NCBI RefSeq assembly: GCF_021532615.1
Contig: NZ_JAKGAQ010000002.1
Span: 720,501 to 784,500 of the forward strand
Source: Octadecabacter dasysiphoniae
GTDB lineage: Bacteria; Pseudomonadota; Alphaproteobacteria; Rhodobacterales; Rhodobacteraceae
Reading direction: 5' to 3'
Length of the DNA: 64,000 bases
Part shown: positions 46,097 to 54,382 of the stretch, piece after piece
How the letters are laid out: each line of letters opens with the position of its first letter
Position numbering within the stretch: position 1 is the first letter of the stretch
Notes under the pieces: model-generated
What the model saw: the letters and a program-made list of their open reading frames with translations, nothing else
Databases searched by the model: none
Told to the model about the DNA's origin: nothing
Made by a program: the position numbers and the translations under genes

Positions 46097-47100
46097 CAAC
46101 CCAAGACGTCTTCGACCACACGGGTCACGCGCACGCCGCTTCCGGCGTCATCCAATGGGTCACGGCGTAGGCGATGGCGCAGGGCCATGGGGGCCACGGC
46201 GCGGATATGATCGCGGCCAATTGCAGTGTCTTCGCGGTAGGCGGCAAAGGCGCGTGCGGCCTTGAGCAAGGTCAGTTCACCGCGCAAACCATCCGCGCCC
46301 AGTTTCAGGCAGAGTTCGGCAATGTCGGTAAGTGCGGCGTCAGTTGTCTTGAGGGTTTTGATCGCGCCGCGTGCGGTTTCGATTTGGCCGCGTACCAGCG
46401 CGTCTTCGGCTTTCCAGCGAACCATGAAGGCTTCGTAATCTGTTTCAAAGGCGTCGCGGCGTTTGATGACGTCGACCCGTTCGGCGACAGTTTTGGGGGA
46501 GGCGACATCCACGCTCAGCCCGAATCGATCAAGGAGCTGGGGGCGCAATTCGCCTTCTTCAGGGTTGCCGGACCCGACGAGTACAAAGCGGGCGGGGTGG
46601 CGAATTGACAGGCCTTCGCGTTCAACGACATTTTCACCGGACTGGGCCACGTCGAGGAGCAGATCGACGATATGATCTTCGAGAAGGTTCACTTCGTCGA
46701 TGTAGAGGTAGCCACGGTTTGCTTTTGCCAAAAGCCCGGGCTGAAATGCCTTTTCGCCCTGTGACAGCGCCTTTTCAATATCGAGCGCGCCGGTCACGCG
46801 GTCTTCGGTGACGCCGAGGGGGAGATCGACAACCGGGGTTGGGGCAAGGGAGGACTTTTTAGTCTCTAACTTGGCCCAATCCGGTACGTCTTCGACCTTT
46901 TCGGAGTTCACGGGGCACCCGCTGATCTTCGTGATTTGCGGTAGCAATGCCGCCAGTGCGCGCACGGCTGTGGATTTTCCGGTGCCACGATCCCCGAATA
47001 CCAGAACACCGCCGATGGATGGGTCGATCGCGGTGAGGATCATGGAGAGTTTCATTTCCTCCTGACCGACGATGGCGGAGAACGGGAAAGGTTGTTTCAT
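46096..47100 (-). CDS. bchI: Magnesium chelatase ATPase subunit I
   Basis: 334-residue AAA+ ATPase that drives Mg chelatase. The start FPFSAIVGQEEMKLSMILTA is typical. Walker A GDRGTGKST is at 36-44 and Walker B GYLYIDEVNLLEDHIVD is near residue 133. The sensor region VLVGSGNPEEGELRPQLLDRFGL, with its arginine finger, follows. It overlaps crtA by 4 bases upstream and bchD by one base downstream, so the whole crtA-bchIDO set should be one message. Confidence 0.97.
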   Translation of the reverse strand: MKQPFPFSAIVGQEEMKLSMILTAIDPSIGGVLVFGDRGTGKSTAVRALAALLPQITKISGCPVNSEKVEDVPDWAKLETKKSSLAPTPVVDLPLGVTEDRVTGALDIEKALSQGEKAFQPGLLAKANRGYLYIDEVNLLEDHIVDLLLDVAQSGENVVEREGLSIRHPARFVLVGSGNPEEGELRPQLLDRFGLSVDVASPKTVAERVDVIKRRDAFETDYEAFMVRWKAEDALVRGQIETARGAIKTLKTTDAALTDIAELCLKLGADGLRGELTLLKAARAFAAYREDTAIGRDHIRAVAPMALRHRLRRDPLDDAGSGVRVTRVVEDVLG

Positions 47101-47801
47101 GGCATGTCCAGTGAGGCGAGGGGGGAGGCACCGTTCCAGGTGCCGTAGTCAGATTTGACCGCAAAGCGCGCATAAAGTTCTTCGCGAAACCAATCGTTTT
47201 CCCGCACTGCGCGGATGGCGTCGGCGTGATGGCCTGTGCGGGCGAAATTGGCCATACGGCGCGCGTCCGGCCAGATCGAAAAAGTGACTTGGTGCAGCAA
47301 CGGCATTTCGCCGATGCCGATCTTGAACGCGACGTTTTCGTCTTGTCCGATGACGGATGAAATATCGGGGACGCGTTTCCAGAATTGCGCGGCAATCGAT
47401 GGTTTAACAGTGGCACGGGTCAGTGCGGCAAGCGGCCCTGCTTGGGGTGTGTCGTTTGTTACGAACGGTTCAACGCCAGCCCATTCGCCTTTGACAGACG
47501 TGGGGGATAAAAACACTGTCCAGTCTTCGGCGGCGCGGTTGCGGTAGCGTTGAAAGATGGGGGCGGATGCAATCCGTTCGCGGGCAGTGTCATGGTCTGG
47601 CCATGTGGCAAGGATGGCGTAGACGCCGAAGTTGGGAACTGGTGTGAATCCTTCGCCTGTGCCTGATCCGCATAACTTCCAAAACCCGATGTCCGGTGTG
47701 CGTGGCAGCAAAGCGCGGGCAAAACCCATCATCGCGAACGCCCAAAGGCGGTCCCTTGTCCGATCAAACCGGAAGAGGCTGAGGCTGACTGTTTGGCTCA
47801 C
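47097..47801 (-). CDS. crtA: Spheroidene monooxygenase
   Basis: 234-residue haem-containing oxygenase that uses O2 to turn spheroidene into spheroidenone, which reddens cells in air. Family segments are SLSLFRFDRTRDRLWAFAMM, FWKLCGSGTGEGFTPVPN and YAILATWPDHDTARE. It starts at GTG 47801 with AAGGGA nine bases upstream. It is first gene of crtA-bchI-bchD-bchO and divergent from crtI. A perfect PpsR-type site lies about 20 bases before its start. Confidence 0.94.
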   Translation of the reverse strand: MSQTVSLSLFRFDRTRDRLWAFAMMGFARALLPRTPDIGFWKLCGSGTGEGFTPVPNFGVYAILATWPDHDTARERIASAPIFQRYRNRAAEDWTVFLSPTSVKGEWAGVEPFVTNDTPQAGPLAALTRATVKPSIAAQFWKRVPDISSVIGQDENVAFKIGIGEMPLLHQVTFSIWPDARRMANFARTGHHADAIRAVRENDWFREELYARFAVKSDYGTWNGASPLASLDMP

Positions 47802-47821
47802 GCGCGAATTTCCCTTGGCGG

Positions 47822-47839
47822 TGTAAACTTAGACTGACA
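47822..47839. promoter_or_regulatory. PpsR/CrtJ-type palindrome upstream of crtA
   Basis: An exact TGT-N12-ACA match in the crtA-crtI gap, 20 bases before the crtA GTG. PpsR/CrtJ, the aerobic repressor of photosynthesis genes, binds this consensus as a dimer of dimers on paired sites. The partner here is probably the site at 47930-47947, about 108 bases away centre to centre. Confidence 0.75.
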
Positions 47840-47929
47840 CATTGTACTAGATTTGGGAAGCCAAATTGGAATAGGCTACGTTTAAGGGAATTTACGCCAC
47901 CATTGATACAGGAACGCCAAGCGCGTTAG

Positions 47930-47947
47930 TGTAAAGCCATGTTGACA
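47930..47947. promoter_or_regulatory. PpsR/CrtJ-type palindrome over the crtI start codon
   Basis: A second exact TGT-N12-ACA in this region. It contains the crtI ATG (47939), so bound repressor would sit on the translation start region of the gene. Rhodobacter capsulatus also has two distant CrtJ sites between crtA and crtI that act together. Confidence 0.7.
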
Positions 47948-49489
47948 GAACAGCACATAGACGAATCGGAAAACAGTGCCATTGTGATCGGTGCGGGGCT
48001 TGGTGGTTTGTCTGCTGCCATGCGTTTGGGCGCCAAAGGATACCGTGTGCAAGTGTTTGATCGTCTGGATCGCACGGGCGGGCGTGGAAGTTCGATCACG
48101 CAGGACGGGCACCGTTTTGATCTTGGGCCGACAATCGTGACTGTGCCCCAGCTTTATGAAGATCTTTGGGCGGCATGTGGCCGTGATTTTCGCAAAGACG
48201 TGGAATTGCGCCCGGTGATGCCGTTTTATGAAATCCGCTGGCCGGACGGTACATCGTTCAAGGCGTCGTCGGACACTGAAAAGATGAAGGCCGAGGTGGC
48301 TAAAATCAATCCGGCAGACGTTAACGGCTACGAGAAATTCCTGCGCGGCAGCAAGGCGCGTTACAAAGTCGGCTATGAAGGGCTGATGACCACGCCCATG
48401 CATAAGCTGTGGGAAACGATAAAGGTCCTGCCGCAGTTTGTGCGGTTGCGGGCGGATAAATCCATTTACGGATATGCCAAAACCTGCGTGAAAGACGAAA
48501 AGCTGCGTATGGCGCTGTCGTTTCACCCGCTGTTTATCGGGGGCGACCCGATGAATGTGACGTCTATGTATGCGCTTGTTGGATATCTCGAAAAACAGTT
48601 CGGTGTGCATTACGCGATGGGTGGGGTGCAGGCGATTGCAGATGCCATGGCTAATGTGGTGCGTGAACAGGGCGGAGTGATCCACCAGAACGCCGAGGTG
48701 GATGAAATTCTGGTTGAGGGCGGTGCCGCGAAGGGTGTGCGGTTGACGTCTGGTGAAACGGTGGCCTGTCCGTTGGTTGTGAGCAATGCGGACGCTGGGC
48801 ACACCTATGACCATCTGTTGCGAAATCACTCGAAGCGGCGCTGGACGTCAAAGCGGCTAAAGAAATCGCGTTGGTCGATGGGGCTTTATGTTTGGTATTT
48901 CGGCACCAAAGGTACGAAGGGCAAATGGCCTGATCTGGGGCATCACACGATTGCGGCGGGTCCACGGTATAACGGTTTGCTGAATGATATATTTATCAAG
49001 GGGAAGCTGGCGGACGACATGAGCCTGTACATCCACCGCCCGTCCTTGACCGACCCAAGCGTTGCGCCCGAGGGTGATGATACCTTCTATGTCTTGTCGC
49101 CTGTGCCGCATCTTGGCTGGGACAAATCTGTGGACTGGCAAAAAGAAGAGCCGATTTACCGAGAGAAGGTCGCGACAAATCTGGAGCGTCTGATGCCCGG
49201 TTTCCGCGATCATATTGTGACGGAAACCGTGTTCACGCCGGAAACGTTCCGCGACCGATATCTGTCCCCGCATGGTGCAGGTTTTTCTGTTGAGCCGCGG
49301 ATTTTGCAGAGCGCGTATTTCCGGCCCCACAATATTTCCGAAGAGGCAAAGGGGCTTTTCCTTGTCGGGGCGGGCACCCATCCTGGTGCGGGCGTTCCCG
49401 GTGTTGTTGGCAGTGCTGATGTGGTGTCCCAACTGATTCCCGATGCGCCGTCTGCGGCGGATTCGACATTGCCAATGGCTGCCGAATGA
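47939..49489 (+). CDS. crtI: Phytoene desaturase (neurosporene-forming)
   Basis: 516-residue FAD enzyme that desaturates phytoene; in spheroidene producers it stops mainly at neurosporene after three steps, which I infer here from the presence of crtA, crtC, crtD and crtF. The FAD motif AIVIGAGLGGLSAAMRLGAKG is at about residues 14-34, with GGRGSSITQDGHRFDLGPT next. The C-terminal LVGAGTHPGAGVPGVVGSADV is the bacterial desaturase signature. The stop overlaps crtB (ATGA). Confidence 0.96.
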   Translation: MLTEQHIDESENSAIVIGAGLGGLSAAMRLGAKGYRVQVFDRLDRTGGRGSSITQDGHRFDLGPTIVTVPQLYEDLWAACGRDFRKDVELRPVMPFYEIRWPDGTSFKASSDTEKMKAEVAKINPADVNGYEKFLRGSKARYKVGYEGLMTTPMHKLWETIKVLPQFVRLRADKSIYGYAKTCVKDEKLRMALSFHPLFIGGDPMNVTSMYALVGYLEKQFGVHYAMGGVQAIADAMANVVREQGGVIHQNAEVDEILVEGGAAKGVRLTSGETVACPLVVSNADAGHTYDHLLRNHSKRRWTSKRLKKSRWSMGLYVWYFGTKGTKGKWPDLGHHTIAAGPRYNGLLNDIFIKGKLADDMSLYIHRPSLTDPSVAPEGDDTFYVLSPVPHLGWDKSVDWQKEEPIYREKVATNLERLMPGFRDHIVTETVFTPETFRDRYLSPHGAGFSVEPRILQSAYFRPHNISEEAKGLFLVGAGTHPGAGVPGVVGSADVVSQLIPDAPSAADSTLPMAAE

Positions 49490-50508
49490 TCCGCGCGGAT
49501 GATCTTGAACACTGCCGTGAGGTGATCCGCACTGGATCGTATTCGTTTCATGCGGCGTCTAAGCTGTTGCCTGCGGATGCGCGTGATCCTGCGCTTGCGC
49601 TTTATGCGTTTTGTCGGTTGGCGGACGATGAGGTGGACGAGGGCGATCATAAGCGCCGTGCGGTTCTGGACCTTCAGCGGCGGTTGGATGCGATTTATGC
49701 GGGCCAGCCGCGCAATGCACCCGAAGACCGTGCGTTTGCCGCGATTGTCGAAGAATTTGAAATGCCCAAGGCGCTTCCGGATGCGTTGCTTGAGGGGTTG
49801 GCGTGGGACGCGCAGGAACGCCGCTATGCTGATCTGTCTGGTGTGCGCAGTTATTCCGCACGGGTTGCATCCGCCGTTGGCGTGATGATGTGCGTTCTGA
49901 TGCGGGCGCGCGATCCCGATGCTTTGGCGCGTGCCTGTGATCTTGGCGTTGCCATGCAGTTGACGAATATTGCCCGCGATGTGGGTGAAGACGCACGAGC
50001 GGGGCGGGTTTACCTGCCGCTTGATTGGTTTGACGAAGTGGGGTTGGACGTTGATCAATTCCTGCGCAACCCCGAACCCAGCGTTGCTACGCGGCGCATG
50101 ACGTCGCGCTTGCTGGCCGAGGCGCACCGTCTTTATCTTCGATCAGAAGCGGGGATACCTGCGTTGCCGCGTGATGCACGCACAGGTATCTATGCGGCGC
50201 GGTTCATTTATGACGGGATCGGTAAGGATCTGCGGCGCGGTGGCCTCGATAATATTACGCGACGCGCGCATACGTCCAAGGTACAGAAAATCGGCTGGGT
50301 TGGTCGTGCGATGCTGCGATCGGGACTTAGCATGGTCACACCACGTTCCCCTGTGTTACATGCTCGGCCTCTCAGTGAAGTTGCATTCCTTGTGGATTCG
50401 GCATCTTGTGAAAGCAGACCGCTGGGTCGCGCCGCTGCGCTGCTTGATGTTCTTGCACAGTTGCAGCAACGCGAGGCGGAGATTGAACACAGGTCGTCCC
50501 GGGCGTAA
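49486..50508 (+). CDS. crtB: Phytoene synthase
   Basis: 340-residue enzyme that joins two geranylgeranyl diphosphates to phytoene. The first Asp-rich motif is RLADDEVDEGDH near residue 44. The second is LTNIARDVGEDARAGRVYLPLDW near residue 163, a signature of squalene/phytoene synthases. The start overlaps the crtI stop. The last 60 residues, after SGLSMVTPRSPV, are less conserved. tspO follows 30 bases downstream. Confidence 0.96.
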   Translation: MIRADDLEHCREVIRTGSYSFHAASKLLPADARDPALALYAFCRLADDEVDEGDHKRRAVLDLQRRLDAIYAGQPRNAPEDRAFAAIVEEFEMPKALPDALLEGLAWDAQERRYADLSGVRSYSARVASAVGVMMCVLMRARDPDALARACDLGVAMQLTNIARDVGEDARAGRVYLPLDWFDEVGLDVDQFLRNPEPSVATRRMTSRLLAEAHRLYLRSEAGIPALPRDARTGIYAARFIYDGIGKDLRRGGLDNITRRAHTSKVQKIGWVGRAMLRSGLSMVTPRSPVLHARPLSEVAFLVDSASCESRPLGRAAALLDVLAQLQQREAEIEHRSSRA

Positions 50509-50538
50509 CCGCCATGGGCCACCGCTAGGAGCCCGTTT

Positions 50539-51018
50539 ATGGATATCATCCTGTTTCTTATCTTCCTTGCTGCGTGTTTTTCCGCGGGCGCCACTGGCGC
50601 GATGTTTCCCCCCGGTCCTTGGTATGAACAGTTGGAAAAACCAACATGGACCCCGCCGAACTGGTTGTTTCCCGTCGCGTGGACGACGCTTTATGTCTTG
50701 ATGTCATTTGCAGGCGCGCGCGTCGCCGGTGAGGCCGGAAGCGGATATGCGATGGCATTCTGGGCGTTGCAGATCGCGTTAAACGCGTTGTGGACGCCTG
50801 TGTTTTTCGGGCTGCGCCGTCTGAAACAGGCCATCCCGATCATGGCGATGCTGTGGGTTGCGGTCGCGGGGTGCATGGTCACGCATTGGGCGATTGATGT
50901 TTGGGCGGGCCTTGCGTTTGTGCCTTATCTTGCATGGGTCACGGTGGCTGGCGCGCTGAACATGACCGTTGCGCGGATGAATCCGGATGTTGAAATCGTT
51001 GATATGACGAAGATTTAG
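50539..51018 (+). CDS. tspO: TspO/MBR outer-membrane sensor protein (CrtK)
   Basis: 159-residue five-helix membrane protein of the TspO/peripheral benzodiazepine receptor family. It has PGPWYEQLEKPTWTPPNWLFPVAW near residues 30-53 and the family WTPVFFGLRR loop. In Rhodobacter sphaeroides TspO binds porphyrins and lowers photosynthesis gene expression in air, perhaps by moving tetrapyrrole intermediates. AGGA lies about 10 bases before the ATG. Its stop overlaps the crtC stop tail to tail. Confidence 0.95.
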   Translation: MDIILFLIFLAACFSAGATGAMFPPGPWYEQLEKPTWTPPNWLFPVAWTTLYVLMSFAGARVAGEAGSGYAMAFWALQIALNALWTPVFFGLRRLKQAIPIMAMLWVAVAGCMVTHWAIDVWAGLAFVPYLAWVTVAGALNMTVARMNPDVEIVDMTKI

Positions 51019-51923
51019 AACGTCCATTTCGCACGGCGTGGAACCCGCACGGCGAGCATGGGTTTCAGAAAAGGTGACGCAAAACGGTTGAGGTCGAGGG
51101 CTTCATAAACCCCCGTTACGCGTTCCCCGTTGAGCGTCGTTTCCACCGCTGATCGTGAATAGAATGGCGCGTCGAGCATCGGCAAAACCTGGCGTGGCAT
51201 TGTGCCCACATCTGCCCGTGTTTCGCGCCGTACTTGCCACAGTGACCGTTTGAACGATGTGCGTGGCGGCGCGTTTGTGTAGGCCATGTCGCCGTCCGGC
51301 GTGAACGCAATTGCGCTGTCGAGCGTCGTGCCATCGCGGCGTTCAGCATCATAGATACATACCGCCCCGTCCGAGGTCGGATAGCGGCCCCATGTCCAAA
51401 AGCTGAAATCTTCTTCCAGTGCGCGGGTGCCAAAATTACTGTCAAAATACCCGTGGCCGGACCATTGCCAACCCGGTGCATCAAGTTCGACCGAGATGTC
51501 AGAAATGGGGGCAAAGGGCCGCCAGACATGCGCGCCGTCTTGCGTCAGCAGCAATTCTTTTGACGTCATCGCCTTTGGGGTGACGCGGATTTGCCCACGC
51601 ACGCGGCTGATGATCGGGGGGGCAGATATTTCGTCGATGTCGATGATCAATTCGTCGCCGTTCCAGTGCAGGGAGGACGGGCCGACGGTGAATGTGTCTT
51701 CGGTTTGCTTCAGTGCGCTGCGGCCGCGATCTGTCATCGTGAATCGCCCACCCGGCCCGTAGGTCGCGACGTTGATGCAAACGTGATTTTCGGGGTCTTT
51801 GCGCCCCGACCATTTGTACCACGGCGAAAAGACAGACCCGATAAACGCAATGACGGATATCGCACGTTTCCCATCGTCGCTGATGCCATCGATGTACCAC
51901 CACGCATAGCCGTTGGCAGGCAC
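51015..51923 (-). CDS. crtC: Hydroxyneurosporene synthase (carotenoid 1,2-hydratase)
   Basis: Adds water to the psi end of neurosporene and related carotenes. The family blocks GYAWWYIDGISDDGKRA, IAFIGSVFSPWYKWSGRKDPENH and WQWSGHGYFDSNFGTRALEEDF are clear. The start is uncertain. The frame is open far into crtD, but no in-frame ATG, GTG or TTG lies close upstream of the first conserved residues, so I used the GTG at 51923, two bases after the crtD stop (about 302 residues). The conserved PRFDLDV just upstream suggests a start that is longer or non-standard. Confidence 0.88.
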   Translation of the reverse strand: MPANGYAWWYIDGISDDGKRAISVIAFIGSVFSPWYKWSGRKDPENHVCINVATYGPGGRFTMTDRGRSALKQTEDTFTVGPSSLHWNGDELIIDIDEISAPPIISRVRGQIRVTPKAMTSKELLLTQDGAHVWRPFAPISDISVELDAPGWQWSGHGYFDSNFGTRALEEDFSFWTWGRYPTSDGAVCIYDAERRDGTTLDSAIAFTPDGDMAYTNAPPRTSFKRSLWQVRRETRADVGTMPRQVLPMLDAPFYSRSAVETTLNGERVTGVYEALDLNRFASPFLKPMLAVRVPRRAKWTF

Positions 51924-51925
51924 GT

Positions 51926-53407
51926 CTAGATCAAACCGAGGTCCGTCTTGATCGCCGCGACCGCGTGCATCGCGGAGAGGGTCGCCATCGGCACCCCCGC
52001 CCCTGGATGCGCCCCGCCCCCCGCCAGATACAGGCCCTTTGTCGTGGTGCGCGCCGTTGGTCGTTTCAGACCTGCCGTCATCCCATGCGGGGATCGCCCG
52101 TAAAGGGATCCGAGGCTGGCTGGAAACATCGCGTGAAAATCCGCCGGTTGGGTCAGGTCTGCCGCTGTGGGCATTGGTGAGAACGTCAGGCCCATCTGCG
52201 CCAAGCGGTTTAGAATCTGTGTTTGGCATGCTGTGGCTTTCTGTTCGTTGCGCTGGGCGGCGTCGGTGCAGGGTGGGGCGTTCATGATGATTTCGAACCG
52301 TTCTGCCCCGTTTGGAACATGCCCGCCGCCACGATCCTGGGCGCAGACATAAAGTGTTGGGTCAGTCGGGTCGTGCCCTTGGGCGAGGGGGCCGAATTCG
52401 TCTTTGGGATTGTCACCAAAGAAGACGTTGTGATGGGACAGGTCCGTGCGCGTTGGAACGGCGGCAAAGGCCATGACGTTTGCGGACAGGCTTCGAGGTT
52501 CGAGAGCGCTTTGCGGCATGTTTTTGCAAATATCATCACCCAGTAAACCATGACCGAGCGCGCGGGGATCACCGTTGAAGACCACCGCATCTGGCGTGAA
52601 GGTATCTGCGTTTGTTTTTACTGAAAGGCCCGTGTTTGTCGGCGTGATCGCGTGGACAGGACTGTTGAGGTGGATGGTGCCGCCCTTGGTCTGGATCAGT
52701 TCGGACATTGCGGCGCAAAGACGGTGCATCCCGCCTTTGACCGCCCAAACGCCCGTGCCCTCGGCGTGCCAGATCAATGACAGCAATGCTGGCGACAGAT
52801 AGGGTGATCCGCCGACATAGGTTGCGTATCGCCCGAACAATTGGCGCAATTTCGGTTCGGTAAAAGACGTTTCCAGAAGCTGGGCCAATGTCTTGTGCGG
52901 TGCCATCGCCGCAAGCAGCCGAGGATCACGCAGCACGGTTGCTGCCAGTGCCATGGATGACGGTTGCGCCGCCCGCATCATGGGGGCGTCGAATGCGGTA
53001 AACAGTCTTTCGGCTCGTTCCGAAAAAGCGGCAAATTCTTGTGCGGCTTTTGCCCCAAACGTAGATTGAACCTTGGCGCAGCTTTGGGATGAATCGGCGC
53101 AGAGATCGAGCGTTGTGCCATCTGACCAGAAGTGGCGCGCAATGGTGTCTGCCTGGGTCAGGGTGACGTGGTCGTCCAATGTTTCGCCGACAGCAGCGAA
53201 CAGATCATCAAACACCCAGCGCATTGTCAGAACCGTTGGTCCGGCGTCCACGGGCCCTGCGGCGGATGGCACCGTGCGCATTTTTCCGCCTGTCGCTGCT
53301 GCGGCTTCAAGCACTGTGACACGCGTGCCGGCGGCCAAAAGGCGCAGCGCGCTTGCCAAGCCACCGACGCCAGCACCGATAACGATGACATGTTTTTGGC
53401 TGCTCAT
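51926..53407 (-). CDS. crtD: Hydroxyneurosporene desaturase (methoxyneurosporene dehydrogenase)
   Basis: 493-residue FAD desaturase that introduces the 3,4 double bond in 1-hydroxy carotenoids on the way to spheroidene. The N-terminal FAD motif is VIVIGAGVGGLASALRLLAAG at about residues 6-26, then GGKMRTVPSAAGPVDAGPTV. The C-terminal block is LAGGGAHPGAGVPMATLSAM. It is related to CrtI but divergent in the substrate region. It is first in crtD-crtC and divergent from crtE, sharing the gap with two PpsR-type sites. Confidence 0.94.
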   Translation of the reverse strand: MSSQKHVIVIGAGVGGLASALRLLAAGTRVTVLEAAAATGGKMRTVPSAAGPVDAGPTVLTMRWVFDDLFAAVGETLDDHVTLTQADTIARHFWSDGTTLDLCADSSQSCAKVQSTFGAKAAQEFAAFSERAERLFTAFDAPMMRAAQPSSMALAATVLRDPRLLAAMAPHKTLAQLLETSFTEPKLRQLFGRYATYVGGSPYLSPALLSLIWHAEGTGVWAVKGGMHRLCAAMSELIQTKGGTIHLNSPVHAITPTNTGLSVKTNADTFTPDAVVFNGDPRALGHGLLGDDICKNMPQSALEPRSLSANVMAFAAVPTRTDLSHHNVFFGDNPKDEFGPLAQGHDPTDPTLYVCAQDRGGGHVPNGAERFEIIMNAPPCTDAAQRNEQKATACQTQILNRLAQMGLTFSPMPTAADLTQPADFHAMFPASLGSLYGRSPHGMTAGLKRPTARTTTKGLYLAGGGAHPGAGVPMATLSAMHAVAAIKTDLGLI

Positions 53408-53434
53408 GAGGTCCGTTGACTCGTTTCGTTAAAG

Positions 53435-53477
53435 TGTCCAGTATAGTTTACACATAGGCTGTCTAATATGCGAGACA
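53435..53477. promoter_or_regulatory. Tandem PpsR/CrtJ-type palindromes between crtD and crtE
   Basis: Two exact TGT-N12-ACA sites, at 53435-53452 and 53460-53477, are separated by 7 bases (25 bases centre to centre). This is the close-pair layout used for cooperative PpsR/CrtJ binding. The pair lies in the 98-base divergent gap, 28 bases from the crtD start and 28 from crtE, so one repressor complex could control both directions. Confidence 0.82.
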
Positions 53478-53505
53478 GTATTGTCAGAACAATTTCGGAG
53501 CAGGC

Positions 53506-54381
53506 ATGCCATTAAGTTTTTTCAGTGAACGGATCGAAGCCGCGATTGCCGATGCGGTCGGGATGACCCAATCCGGTATGCCGCCCGCCCAACTGACAAG
53601 TGCCGTGCAATACGCCGCCGCCCCCGGTGGCGCGCGCATCCGGCCGACGATTTTATTAAGCGTGGCGATGGCCTGTGGCGATGATCAACCTGCCGTGACG
53701 AATGCCGCTGGTGCCGCCCTTGAGTTGATCCACTGTGCCAGCCTTGTTCACGATGATATGCCCTGCTTTGATGATGCGGATATGCGGCGCGGGAAGCCGA
53801 CTGTGCATTTGGCGTATTCCGAACCCCTCGCGCTTTTGACGGGGGACAGCCTGATTGTGCTGGCGTTTGATGTGTTGTCGCGCCAATCGCCGGATCGTGC
53901 ATTGCCGCTGATCCGCCATCTAGCGACCCGCACCGGTACGCCGTTTGGCATCTGTGCAGGGCAAGGTTGGGAGAGCGAGAGCGAGATTAATCTATCCGCC
54001 TATCACCGTGCCAAGACGGGTGCTTTGTTCATTGCAGCGACCCAAATGGGTGCGATTGCAGCGGGCCAAGACCCCGAGCCGTGGGAAGAACTTGGGGCGC
54101 GTATCGGTGAGGCGTTCCAAGTTGCCGATGATTTGCGCGACGCGCTTTATGATGAAGTCGAGCTGGGCAAACCTGTTGGACAGGATGAAATCCACAACCG
54201 CCCCAATGCGGTGACTGAGCTGGGCGTAGACGGCGCCGTGAGCCGTCTGAAAGATATTTTGGGGGGCGCGATTTCGTCGATCCCGTCGTGCCCGGGCGAA
54301 GCAAGCCTTGCCAAAATGGTTCAAGCGACCGCGAAGAAACTGATCCCATCCAGCAAGTTAAATCGCGTCCCGGGTGAGTGA
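53506..54381 (+). CDS. crtE: Geranylgeranyl diphosphate synthase
   Basis: 291-residue trans-prenyltransferase that makes C20 geranylgeranyl diphosphate, used for carotenoids and for the phytyl tail of bacteriochlorophyll. The first Asp-rich motif is LVHDDMPCFDDADMRRGKPTVH (residues about 81-102). The second is FQVADDLRDALYD near residue 205. It is first of crtE-crtF and leads into bchC; Dxs at the window's end supplies its precursors. The 3' end is one base from the crtF ATG. Confidence 0.95.
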   Translation: MPLSFFSERIEAAIADAVGMTQSGMPPAQLTSAVQYAAAPGGARIRPTILLSVAMACGDDQPAVTNAAGAALELIHCASLVHDDMPCFDDADMRRGKPTVHLAYSEPLALLTGDSLIVLAFDVLSRQSPDRALPLIRHLATRTGTPFGICAGQGWESESEINLSAYHRAKTGALFIAATQMGAIAAGQDPEPWEELGARIGEAFQVADDLRDALYDEVELGKPVGQDEIHNRPNAVTELGVDGAVSRLKDILGGAISSIPSCPGEASLAKMVQATAKKLIPSSKLNRVPGE

Positions 54382-54382
54382 C

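Noticed and set aside
51924-52229. In-frame 5' extension of crtC by about 100 codons
   Set aside because: It lies entirely inside crtD in another frame and has Gly/Arg/Pro-rich sequence without similarity to CrtC; it is an overlap by chance.
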